Below the pieces are notes generated by a model, which was given only the letters and a program-made list of their open reading frames with translations, was not told the origin of the DNA and did no database searches. Source: an uncultured Rickettsiella sp. (lineage in GTDB: Bacteria > Pseudomonadota > Gammaproteobacteria > Diplorickettsiales > Diplorickettsiaceae). From it: a DNA stretch of 64,000 bases. A program made the translations under genes and the position numbers. The stretch covers positions 124,001-188,000 of the forward strand of contig CAMSHF010000002.1 in assembly GCA_947058615.1 (NCBI GenBank). The letters are read 5' to 3'. Each line of letters starts with the position of its first letter. The first letter of the stretch is position 1. Shown here in pieces: positions 13,380 through 21,214 of this stretch.

Positions 13380-15557
13380 ATGCAACCCCTTGCTCCACTG
13401 ATTAAAGATCTCGCTGTCATATTAGGCGTGGCCAGCTTAGTCACGCTTTTATTTCAAAAAATAAGGCAACCGGTCGTTCTAGGCTATCTATTGTCTGGCA
13501 TTATTGTCGGTCCTTATGTCCCTCCCCATGATCTCGTGACCGATGTACCCAGCTTACATACCTTATCTGAATTAGGGGTTATTTTCTTGATGTTTTCTCT
13601 CGGTTTGGATTTTAGCTTTCATAAACTTAAACGCGTGGGAACACCGGCTATTGTGACAGGCTTATTGGAAGTACTGATTGTTCTACTCATAGGCTTCATA
13701 CTCGGCAAATTTTTAGGATGGTCTACTTATGATTGCATTTTTTTAGGGGCTGCTCTTTCTATTTCTTCAACCACGATCATTATTAAAGCGATGGAGGAAC
13801 TGGGTTTAAAAAGTAAACATTTTGCTGAATTGGTATTTGGTGTTCTAATCGTAGAGGACTTATTAGCTATCTTATTGCTCGCCGGCCTTTCTATTGTTGT
13901 CGGTACTCACGCAATTATTTCCGCAACACTGGCCGACTCAGCAATTAAACTCTTTATCGTTGTTGGCAGCTGGTTTTTAATTGGTTACTTTTTAATTCCA
14001 ACCTTGATTCGAAAACTAGTTAATGTTGCGAATCAAGAAACCTTAACTATCGTCTCAGTTGCTTTATGTCTAATACTGGTCTGTATCGCCGCATACTTTG
14101 GATATTCCTCAGCATTAGGTGCGTTTATTATGGGTTCCATATTAGCGGAAACCGATTTAATCCAATTTATTGAGCAATACATGCGACCCATTCGTGATAT
14201 TTTTGCAGCGGTATTTTTCATTTCCGTTGGAATGCTTATCGATCCCAGCATAATTATTCATAATATTTGGATAGTGTTACTCGTTTCCATTATCACTATT
14301 GCCACTAAAATCTTATCTACCAGCGCCGGCGCCTTAGTAGCGGGACAAAACTTAACCACTTCTGTACGTGCAGGTTTTAGCATGGCACAAATTGGTGAGT
14401 TTTCCTTTATCATTGTGGGTTTAGGCCTGACCCTACAAGTCACACGCCCGGCACTCTTTCCGATTGTTATTGCGGTATCGGCTATTACAACCTTTACCAC
14501 GCCCTATCTCATTATGTCTTCGAGCCACGTCAGTAAATTTTTGGAAAAAAATCTTCCAACGCATGCAAGAACCGCATTAAGTTATTACACGATACTTATT
14601 CATCGTTACCTAAGACTTAAGAAAAAGCGAGTTATGTATAGCCAATACATTACGCGTTTATTAATAAATAGCGTCATGGTGGCGATTATTTTTAGCTTAA
14701 GTGAAAAATGGATATTTCCAAAAATTAATGAATGGATTACTGCAATCTATTGGGTCAATGCTTTAAGCTGTCTCATTGCCTTATTATTAGCTTCACCCTT
14801 TATTTGGGGCATGATCTTTGCCTATCGTGCCTTTCCTCATCGACGCCATGCCGCTATTCGACCGATTATTGCACTAGGATGGATTTTTACTTTCACTGTC
14901 ATCACGACATTAGCGATTACCTATTTCCATACTTGGTCAATTATTTTACTGCTAATGCTTATTGCTTTTACTTTATTTAGCTTATTACATAAACCACTGC
15001 AAAAATTTTATCCCTGGTTAGAAAAAAGATTTCTAGCCAATATTAAAACACCCAGCATTCAAGAAACTTCTAAAGATGAATTGGCCGCCTGGGGCATTAA
15101 TTTAAAAGGAACGGATATTCAGAATAATTACTATTTCATTAATAAAACCTTACAAGAATTAAACCTCGCTCAACAATTTGGTATTCATGTGATTGCACTT
15201 TATCGGGGCCCTAAAATTATATTAACTCCTCCACACCATGAAAAAATTAGACTTTATGATAAATTATTTATTTTAGGTAGCGATGAGCAAATCGACACTT
15301 TTAGCCAGCTATTACAGGTCAACACTTATCAAGAAGAACTTGAATTGTTCAACCATCTCGAATTAAAAACTTTTTTACTTGATAAAAACCATCCTTTTGT
15401 CGGTCTAAGTATTGAAGAAGCCATGCAAAAAAATCACATCGATGGAATCGTACTTGGCATCGAACGAAGAGGCATCAGAAAAGTCAATCCGAACAAAAAG
15501 ACACGCTTGCGCAAAGAAGATTTATTGATTTTATTATTATACAAAACATCGGCTTGA
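13380..15557 (+). CDS. CPA2-family monovalent cation:proton antiporter (Kef/YbaL type) with C-terminal TrkA-C domains
   Basis: A membrane transporter of 725 residues. The first ~390 residues form a Na+/H+-exchanger domain with about 12 hydrophobic segments and family motifs such as QPVVLGYLLSGIIVGP and SISSTTIIIKAMEELG. A further membrane region (about 425-540) follows. The tail contains what look like two TrkA-C (RCK-C) ligand-binding domains, about 570-645 and 650-725. No NAD-binding TrkA-N (KTN) domain is evident, unlike KefB/KefC. The likely role is K+ or Na+ efflux coupled to protons; the ion is not determinable from sequence. Confidence 0.85.
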   Translation: MQPLAPLIKDLAVILGVASLVTLLFQKIRQPVVLGYLLSGIIVGPYVPPHDLVTDVPSLHTLSELGVIFLMFSLGLDFSFHKLKRVGTPAIVTGLLEVLIVLLIGFILGKFLGWSTYDCIFLGAALSISSTTIIIKAMEELGLKSKHFAELVFGVLIVEDLLAILLLAGLSIVVGTHAIISATLADSAIKLFIVVGSWFLIGYFLIPTLIRKLVNVANQETLTIVSVALCLILVCIAAYFGYSSALGAFIMGSILAETDLIQFIEQYMRPIRDIFAAVFFISVGMLIDPSIIIHNIWIVLLVSIITIATKILSTSAGALVAGQNLTTSVRAGFSMAQIGEFSFIIVGLGLTLQVTRPALFPIVIAVSAITTFTTPYLIMSSSHVSKFLEKNLPTHARTALSYYTILIHRYLRLKKKRVMYSQYITRLLINSVMVAIIFSLSEKWIFPKINEWITAIYWVNALSCLIALLLASPFIWGMIFAYRAFPHRRHAAIRPIIALGWIFTFTVITTLAITYFHTWSIILLLMLIAFTLFSLLHKPLQKFYPWLEKRFLANIKTPSIQETSKDELAAWGINLKGTDIQNNYYFINKTLQELNLAQQFGIHVIALYRGPKIILTPPHHEKIRLYDKLFILGSDEQIDTFSQLLQVNTYQEELELFNHLELKTFLLDKNHPFVGLSIEEAMQKNHIDGIVLGIERRGIRKVNPNKKTRLRKEDLLILLLYKTSA

Positions 15558-15796
15558 TTGACCTCCAAGTTTCCACTCAATAACTTTTTTAAGTGATGCA
15601 ACAAGACCCTTTCTCAACTCATCGCTTTGTTGGAGTACAAAAACTCTGCATTATGCTAGCATAAGCGATTTAGGACACTTGAGAAGAATTTTGATAACCC
15701 TAATCTATAAACCATCTAGTACAGAGTTTAAGCAAAGCAGTTATACCCATCAATGCTTCAAGCAACTCATCAATAACACACAAGAGGAAGATTCCT

Positions 15797-17122
15797 ATTA
15801 TTAAGCACTTATTTCATCGACTATTTCCTAAAAAAATAGCGCCTTTTGAAGCCAAAATTATTCCTAGGGCCCAACATACTATTTCTCGTAAGGACATTAA
15901 TCATAATGCACTGAAGGTTCTCTACCGACTCAATCAACATAAGTACAGCGCTTATTTAGTCGGTGGCTGCTTGCGTGATATTTTGCTTGAGCAAAAACCT
16001 AAAGACTTTGATATTGCCACCAATGCCCGTCCAGAAACGATCAAAAAACTATTCCGTAATTGTTTATTGATTGGCAAACGCTTTCGGCTTGCACATATCC
16101 GCTTTGGTCGGGAGGTTATTGAAGTCAGCACATTTCGAGCTCAAAGCAAAAAAAAATCCTTTAAACACCGCAAGATTGCAACCCACGGTATGTTATTGCG
16201 TGATAATGTTTACGGAACTATTGAAGAAGATATTTGGCGACGAGATTTTACTATGAACGCCCTGTATTACAATATCGCCGATTTTTCTTTAATTGATTTT
16301 TGTGGCGGACTGAGTGATATACAAAATAAAATCGTACGAATTATTGGCGAGCCCAGACTCCGTTATCAAGAAGATCCGGTTCGATTGTTACGCGCTATTC
16401 GGTTTGCCGGAAAATTAAATTTTCAATTAGATCCGGCTACCGCCGAACCCATACAAGAACTTGCCCCTTTACTCCGCCATATACCTCCCGCACGTTTATT
16501 TGAAGAAGCACTTAAACTTTTTCATCACGGACAAGCTTTAAAAACCTATCAATTATTACAGCGCTATCAATTACTGAATGAATTATTCCCGGAAATCAAA
16601 CAAGATTCTTTTGATGAAGCAGCCGATAAATTACTCAAATTAGCCTGTGAAAACACGGATAAACGGATCCAACAAGGAAAAACCGTTTCACCGGCATTTT
16701 TATTTGCCGTGTTTTTATGGCCTCATGTGCAAAGCAAAGCGCAACAGCTTATCACTACTCAACACACCCCCACGTTTATTGCCTATCAACATGCCGTTAG
16801 TTATGTATTGGGCCAACAACAAAAAAGGGTTACTATTCCTCGTCGTTATAGTCGAACTATACGTGAAATATGGGACTTACAGCATCGTTTGTTACAACGA
16901 CGTCCTTTTATGGTACATCGTTTAATGGACCATCCACGTTTTCGTGCCGCCTATGATTTTTTATTATTACGTGCTGAAATCAAAGAAGTCGATCCAGAAA
17001 TTGGATATTGGTGGACAAATTTTTTAGCCGCAGATGATGAAACAAGAAAGAAGTTAATACAAACCGTCATACATGCCCCTCGAGAAAACAAACGTCCCAA
17101 AAAACGAGGAAGAACACTATGA
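15797..17122 (+). CDS. pcnB: Poly(A) polymerase I, apparently initiated at AUU
   Basis: Adds 3' poly(A) tails that mark RNA for decay. It has the class II nucleotidyltransferase signature LVGGCLRDILL...KDFDIATNA, an RNA-binding core (EEDIWRRDFTMNALYY) and a basic C terminus (ENKRPKKRGR). The first ATG, GTG or TTG in frame is the TTG at 15971, which falls inside the catalytic motif and cannot be the start. Upstream the frame is open to a stop at 15701 with no ATG, GTG or TTG. An AGAGGA site at 15783-15788 precedes ATT codons at 15797 and 15800. E. coli pcnB is known to start at AUU, so I place the start there (441 residues). It overlaps pgi by 4 nt. Confidence 0.88.
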   Translation: MIKHLFHRLFPKKIAPFEAKIIPRAQHTISRKDINHNALKVLYRLNQHKYSAYLVGGCLRDILLEQKPKDFDIATNARPETIKKLFRNCLLIGKRFRLAHIRFGREVIEVSTFRAQSKKKSFKHRKIATHGMLLRDNVYGTIEEDIWRRDFTMNALYYNIADFSLIDFCGGLSDIQNKIVRIIGEPRLRYQEDPVRLLRAIRFAGKLNFQLDPATAEPIQELAPLLRHIPPARLFEEALKLFHHGQALKTYQLLQRYQLLNELFPEIKQDSFDEAADKLLKLACENTDKRIQQGKTVSPAFLFAVFLWPHVQSKAQQLITTQHTPTFIAYQHAVSYVLGQQQKRVTIPRRYSRTIREIWDLQHRLLQRRPFMVHRLMDHPRFRAAYDFLLLRAEIKEVDPEIGYWWTNFLAADDETRKKLIQTVIHAPRENKRPKKRGRTL

Positions 17123-18720
17123 ATGGAATTGAAACGGGACTCACTCAATCAAAAAGCTGGAAAGATTTAAACAAGCACTATTTACAAATAAAAAAAATAT
17201 CGCTCACTGAACTTTTTCTTAACGATCCCCTGCGGGCTAAAAAATTTAGCTTAACCGAAAAAAACTTATATTTTGATTATTCAAAAAATCTTGTCCTTAA
17301 AGATACGCTCATTCTATTAGCCCAATTGGCCGATAAGGCAAAATTGAAGCAACATATTTATAATCTATTTTCCGGCGCATGGGTTAATACCACACAAAAC
17401 CTCCCTGCCTTACATACCGCATTACGCGATCCAAGAAAAACCGGATTGATTATTAATGGCGAAGATATTTTAATCAAGGTTCACGCCAGCTTAGATAAAA
17501 TGCAATATCTGGTAGAACAAATTCACCAGCATCAATGGCGTAGTTTCAATGGAAAAGAAATAACTGATATTGTTAATGTAGGAATAGGAGGTTCAGATTT
17601 AGGGTCACTCATGGTCGTTCATGCATTGAAGCCCTTACAGAAAAATTCATTATGCTTTCACTTTATTTCAGAAACCGACGATCAAACCTTAATCACATTA
17701 TTAAAAAAAATAAATTTAGAAACTACGTTATTTATTATTAACAGCAAATCCTTTACGACCTGCGAAACCCTATTAAATGCGACAACACTGCTAAAACTAT
17801 TTCAAGAAAAATTTAGTCCAGCTTCCACCAAGCAACATTTTATTGCTGTCACAAGTCAAATCGAAAAGGCGATGGCTTTCGGCATCGATGCTCAATGTAT
17901 ATTTCCAATTTGGGATTGGGTCGGCGGTCGTTATTCCTTGTGGTCGGCTGTTGGCTTGCCTATTGCCTTAGCGATGGGTATGTCAAATTTCCGAGAACTG
18001 CTCAAAGGCGCTCATGCCATGGATCAGCATTTCTTGAATCAACCCTGGTTATCCAATATGCCGGTGCTACTCGGTCTATTAGCCATCTGGCAAGTCAATT
18101 TTTTCCAATCTTCAGTCCATGCCATATTACCTTACGATGCAGAATTAAAATACTTACCGGCTTATTTACAACAATTAGAGATGGAAAGTAATGGTAAGTC
18201 AACCCGTATCAATGGCGAGCCAGTAGATTATGCCACCTGTCCGATTATCTTTGGTGGCATTGGCTTAAATGCCCAACACGCTTTTTATCAGCTCTTTCAT
18301 CAAGGCACGGTACCGTTTTCAGCTGATTTTATTTGTAGTTTACGCGATCCTGAAATAAATATTCAGTCTCATCGACATATCCTCGCTAGTGCTTTAAGCC
18401 AAAGTAAAGCGTTTATGGAAGGTTACACGAGCGATATCCCTTATAAAAATCTGACTGGAAATCATGCCAATAACATGCTGGTGCTGGATGAACTTAACCC
18501 ATTTAATTTAGGTCTGTTACTCGCGCTTTATGAACACAAAGTGTTTGTTCAAAGTGTCATCTGGCAGATTAATCCATTTGATCAATGGGGAGTTGAATAT
18601 GGCAAACAGTTAAATAAAAAGATTTATCAAGGTTTAAATGGCGAAAAACAGAAAACCGGACACTTTGACTCTTCAACAGATGCCTTAATCGAGCTTTATC
18701 AACAAATTAATAGCTCATAA
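17119..18720 (+). CDS. pgi: Glucose-6-phosphate isomerase
   Basis: Interconverts glucose-6-phosphate and fructose-6-phosphate in glycolysis and gluconeogenesis. The 533-residue product has both family signatures, (DWV)GGRYSLWSAVGLPIAL and the C-terminal LYEHKVFVQSVIWQINPFDQWGVE, plus the catalytic QQLEMESNGKS segment. Its ATG overlaps the pcnB stop (ATGA), implying translational coupling. Gluconeogenic use would link it to the galU and udg sugar-nucleotide genes near 52-54 kb. Confidence 0.97.
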   Translation: MNGIETGLTQSKSWKDLNKHYLQIKKISLTELFLNDPLRAKKFSLTEKNLYFDYSKNLVLKDTLILLAQLADKAKLKQHIYNLFSGAWVNTTQNLPALHTALRDPRKTGLIINGEDILIKVHASLDKMQYLVEQIHQHQWRSFNGKEITDIVNVGIGGSDLGSLMVVHALKPLQKNSLCFHFISETDDQTLITLLKKINLETTLFIINSKSFTTCETLLNATTLLKLFQEKFSPASTKQHFIAVTSQIEKAMAFGIDAQCIFPIWDWVGGRYSLWSAVGLPIALAMGMSNFRELLKGAHAMDQHFLNQPWLSNMPVLLGLLAIWQVNFFQSSVHAILPYDAELKYLPAYLQQLEMESNGKSTRINGEPVDYATCPIIFGGIGLNAQHAFYQLFHQGTVPFSADFICSLRDPEINIQSHRHILASALSQSKAFMEGYTSDIPYKNLTGNHANNMLVLDELNPFNLGLLLALYEHKVFVQSVIWQINPFDQWGVEYGKQLNKKIYQGLNGEKQKTGHFDSSTDALIELYQQINSS

Positions 18721-18753
18721 TCTATGAAAAAACTTAGCTCGAGTCAAGTCAAG

Positions 18754-19371
18754 CTAGTGCATAAAACGAATTAAGGTAAGTAATACGGTAGCTTGAATAG
18801 CAGAAACCCCTAACACCCATTTAGCGATCTGCTTACTAATATTCACATTAACTTTTTCAAGAGCCACTGTTAAATCTTTTCTTAGTTCCTCTATTTTTAG
18901 CTCTAGATCTCTTCTGGTTTCTTCTATCTTTAACTCTAGATCTCCTCTGATTTCCTCTATTTTTATTCCCAGATCTCTTTTGGTTTCTTCTATCTTTAAC
19001 TCTAGATCTCCTCTGGTTTCCTCTATTTTTATTCCTAGATCTCTTTTGCTTTCTTCTATCTTTAACTCTAGATCTCCTCTGGTTTCCTCTATTTTTATTC
19101 CTAGATCTCTTTTGTTTTCTTCTATCTTTAACTCTAAATCACTTTTTATTCCTAAATTTTCCCTTCTTATCGCTTCTATTTTAAGCTCAAGCTCTTTTAA
19201 TTTAATGTTGATATTTCCCTCAAGCTCGCGTAGATCTTGCTTGGTACAAATATTGTCATCAATAACACGAAAAATAAGTTCGACCTGAATCTCTGCTTGT
19301 TGAGGCGGAACACCCGCTTGCTCTAATTTTTTTGCCCAACTTAAGGTATCGAATTTCATCAGTGCCGCCAT
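18754..19371 (-). CDS. Coiled-coil protein with C-terminal membrane anchor (DUF1640/CCDC90-like)
   Basis: A 205-residue protein. The N terminus (about 1-50, with FDTLSWAKKLEQAGVPPQQAE and CTKQDLRELE) resembles the head of DUF1640/CCDC90-type proteins. A long charged coiled coil follows, and a single membrane segment lies at about 185-204 (WVLGVSAIQATVLLTLIRF). Residues about 77-157 consist of 11/22-residue units (DLELKIEE.KRDLGIKIEET) encoded by 66-bp tandem DNA repeats, so unit number may vary between strains. These proteins often sit near toxin-antitoxin or mobile genes, as here beside VapBC. Function unknown. Confidence 0.65.
   Translation of the reverse strand: MAALMKFDTLSWAKKLEQAGVPPQQAEIQVELIFRVIDDNICTKQDLRELEGNINIKLKELELKIEAIRRENLGIKSDLELKIEENKRDLGIKIEETRGDLELKIEESKRDLGIKIEETRGDLELKIEETKRDLGIKIEEIRGDLELKIEETRRDLELKIEELRKDLTVALEKVNVNISKQIAKWVLGVSAIQATVLLTLIRFMH
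18899..19140. repeat. 66-bp coding tandem repeats (about 3.5 units)
   Basis: Near-identical 66-bp units, each made of two related 33-bp halves (one with ctctagatctcc, one with cctagatctctt), run through the coiled-coil gene. Units differ by only a few substitutions, which implies recent duplication or homogenisation. The length is a multiple of 3, so copy-number change keeps the reading frame. Confidence 0.9.
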
Positions 19372-19432
19372 TGATATACTTCCTTATTATTTTTATAGAA
19401 TCTAACGCTGTGCTTAAGATTATTTATTATAC

Positions 19433-19798
19433 CTAAAGTTTATAGGGAACTCGAATTCCTGGCACTTTTTTATTGAAATCCTTAGTGTTTCGAGTAATGA
19501 GCAACATTGAATTAATTTGTGCTGAAGACCATATGACCGCATCAGGTAATTTAATGCGATATTGCTTACGAAGTGCTACTGCTTGTTCCGCAATCAAAGT
19601 ATCAAGCTTTATAAGAAAAAAACCATTAAGAAAAGCTTTTGTTTTTTTTTCAGTTATTACCGTAGTCCCCGCCATAACTTCCATCCAAGTAATAACACTA
19701 ATTGCTTTCTCGCGATATAAATCCAGCTCATCTCGAGCTTGCGGCACAGCATTTAAATAATCCACTAAGATATTCGTATCAAAAAGTGCTTTTACCAT
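19433..19798 (-). CDS. vapC: PIN-domain ribonuclease toxin (VapC family)
   Basis: A 121-residue PIN-domain protein. The acidic metal-binding set is visible: Asp in LFDTNILVDYL (residue 7), Glu in TWMEVMAG (about 40), Asp in KLPDAVIWSSA (about 85) and the TRNTKDF segment (about 102-108). Family toxins cleave tRNA or rRNA. The start overlaps the end of the antitoxin gene by 7 nt, the usual antitoxin-first arrangement. Confidence 0.85.
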   Translation of the reverse strand: MVKALFDTNILVDYLNAVPQARDELDLYREKAISVITWMEVMAGTTVITEKKTKAFLNGFFLIKLDTLIAEQAVALRKQYRIKLPDAVIWSSAQINSMLLITRNTKDFNKKVPGIRVPYKL

Positions 19799-20007
19799 TC
19801 AGAACGAATCTTGCGTTGATATTTAAGACCATCTGTTTTCTTTTTTCCCCACAAACCAAAAGCGTCGATCGGCTTTTTTGATCGATGGTCCACGATATAA
19901 GCCGCTATGGCTTCTCGAACGACTGCAGCACGCGATAGCTTTTCTTGCTTACATATCTCGGCTAATTCACCCAACTGTTTATCGGGTATGTCTACTAAGG
20001 TTCTCAT
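19792..20007 (-). CDS. vapB: Ribbon-helix-helix antitoxin partner of VapC
   Basis: A 71-residue protein with an N-terminal ribbon-helix-helix DNA-binding domain (MRTLVDIPDKQLGELAEICKQ followed by LSRAAVVREAIAAYI) and a C-terminal tail (FGLWGKKKTDGLKYQ) expected to wrap around and block the toxin. It is promoter-proximal to the PIN toxin. Such antitoxins normally repress their own operon. Confidence 0.82.
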   Translation of the reverse strand: MRTLVDIPDKQLGELAEICKQEKLSRAAVVREAIAAYIVDHRSKKPIDAFGLWGKKKTDGLKYQRKIRSEW

Positions 20008-20131
20008 AATATCCTCATCAAAATGATATCTTTAATATATATCACTTTCTGACGGATTGCTACCCTTGATTAATATTAGGCACACTCGATTGGCACTGTT
20101 ATACTTAGGATTTACTTTTCAAGGGGAATGA

Positions 20132-21010
20132 ATGGATATTGCAAATTCTAAGCCCTTTTCATCCGCGAAAGTTGAAGTTAAAAAACGCCGTCGGCAAAAA
20201 GTAGCCTGGCCAGCGTATGAACTCGCCTTTTTAGATCATGATTTTTTGCTGCATAAATCCTTGCGTTCGGTACGTTTACAGTTGGAACTATTGAAGCCTG
20301 AACTCTCACAACAAAAGCTAAAAATAGAATCCACCATCGTTGTATTTGGCAGCGCTCGAGTCATCGATCCCGAAATAACCAAACAACAACTCAAGCAAGT
20401 GCAGCAGAAATTAAAGCAAAATCCCAATAATGCCTCTGCCAAAAGAGAGGAAAAGTTACTTAAAAATCAATTCGAAAAGGGCAAATATTACCAAGAATCA
20501 CAACGTTTTAGTCAAATCGTCTCTGAAAAGTGTCAAAAAAATCGACGTCGCCATTTCGTCATCGTCACCGGCGGCGGACCTGGCATCATGGAAGCCGCTA
20601 ATCGCGGTGCCCAAGACGTCAAAGCAAAGAGTATTGGTCTAAATATTATATTACCACACGAACAAAATCCAAACCCTTATGTTTCGCCAGAACTCTGCTT
20701 CCAATTCCATTATTTCGCCATCCGCAAAATGCATTTTTTGATCCGTGCCAGAGCCCTCGTCTGCTTTCCAGGTGGCTATGGCACCTTAGATGAACTGTTT
20801 GAAGCCTTAACACTATTGCAAACCCGAAAAATCAAACCAATTCCCTTATTACTCTTCGGCAAAAAATATTGGTCAAAACTGATTAATTTTGATTTTTTAG
20901 TCAGTGAAGGCATGGTGGATGCCAAAGATTTAAAATTTTTTCGTTATGTCGAAACTGCCGAACAGGCCTGGAGGATTATTGCTCAATTTTATCAATTGCC
21001 AATGAAATAA
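20132..21010 (+). CDS. LOG family (TIGR00730-like) nucleotide 5'-monophosphate nucleosidase / phosphoribohydrolase
   Basis: A 292-residue Rossmann-type protein. It has the LOG signature PGGYGTLDELFEALTLLQ and the upstream GGGPGIMEAANRGA phosphate-binding loop. Family members hydrolyse the N-glycosidic bond of nucleoside monophosphates (PpnN in E. coli, LOG cytokinin activators in plants and bacteria) and were long mis-annotated as lysine decarboxylases. The first ~100 residues are extra, Lys-rich and helical. It stands alone between the vapBC pair and the effector-like operon. Confidence 0.82.
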   Translation: MDIANSKPFSSAKVEVKKRRRQKVAWPAYELAFLDHDFLLHKSLRSVRLQLELLKPELSQQKLKIESTIVVFGSARVIDPEITKQQLKQVQQKLKQNPNNASAKREEKLLKNQFEKGKYYQESQRFSQIVSEKCQKNRRRHFVIVTGGGPGIMEAANRGAQDVKAKSIGLNIILPHEQNPNPYVSPELCFQFHYFAIRKMHFLIRARALVCFPGGYGTLDELFEALTLLQTRKIKPIPLLLFGKKYWSKLINFDFLVSEGMVDAKDLKFFRYVETAEQAWRIIAQFYQLPMK

Positions 21011-21123
21011 ATTTTAAGCTGCATTTTTGTTTTTTTCATTTTATTTGATCGAGTTTTATAAAGTTTTCTTAGATTCTTTACCTTTTAAAACTAGTGAGTC
21101 TATAACCTTTCATTAATAAAATA

Positions 21124-21155
21124 TTAAGACTTTCTTAAGCTTCGAGGCGTAGAAT
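21124..21155 (+). promoter_or_regulatory. PmrA-box-like tandem repeat and -10 upstream of the unknown operon
   Basis: Two TTAAG blocks (21124-21128 and 21135-21139) lie exactly 11 bp apart, with a TAGAAT -10-like hexamer at 21150-21155. The PmrA response regulator of Legionella and Coxiella binds tandem cTTAATatT sites with an 11-bp period and controls many Dot/Icm effector genes. The match is partial (TTAAG rather than TTAAT), so this is a proposal. Confidence 0.4.
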
Positions 21156-21214
21156 TAAATTAGTAAAAAGCCTTTGTAAAAATAAAAATAATAATTTTAA
21201 AAAAAGGTAAAAAA

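Noticed and set aside
15558-15790. Possible further copy of the dispersed repeat upstream of pcnB
   Set aside because: A few words resemble the repeat (tttgttggagtacaaaaactc) but the block order could not be aligned convincingly.
15971-17122. pcnB starting at TTG 15971
   Set aside because: That codon lies inside the conserved VGGCLRD nucleotidyltransferase motif, so a protein starting there would lack its catalytic loop.
18899-19140. CRISPR-like array
   Set aside because: The 66-bp units are contiguous tandem coding repeats with no unique spacers between them; they encode the coiled coil.
18980-19288. Plus-strand ORF of 102 residues rich in SSIFNSRSPL repeats
   Set aside because: It is the opposite strand of the tandem-repeat coiled-coil gene and follows its period; no ribosome-binding site.
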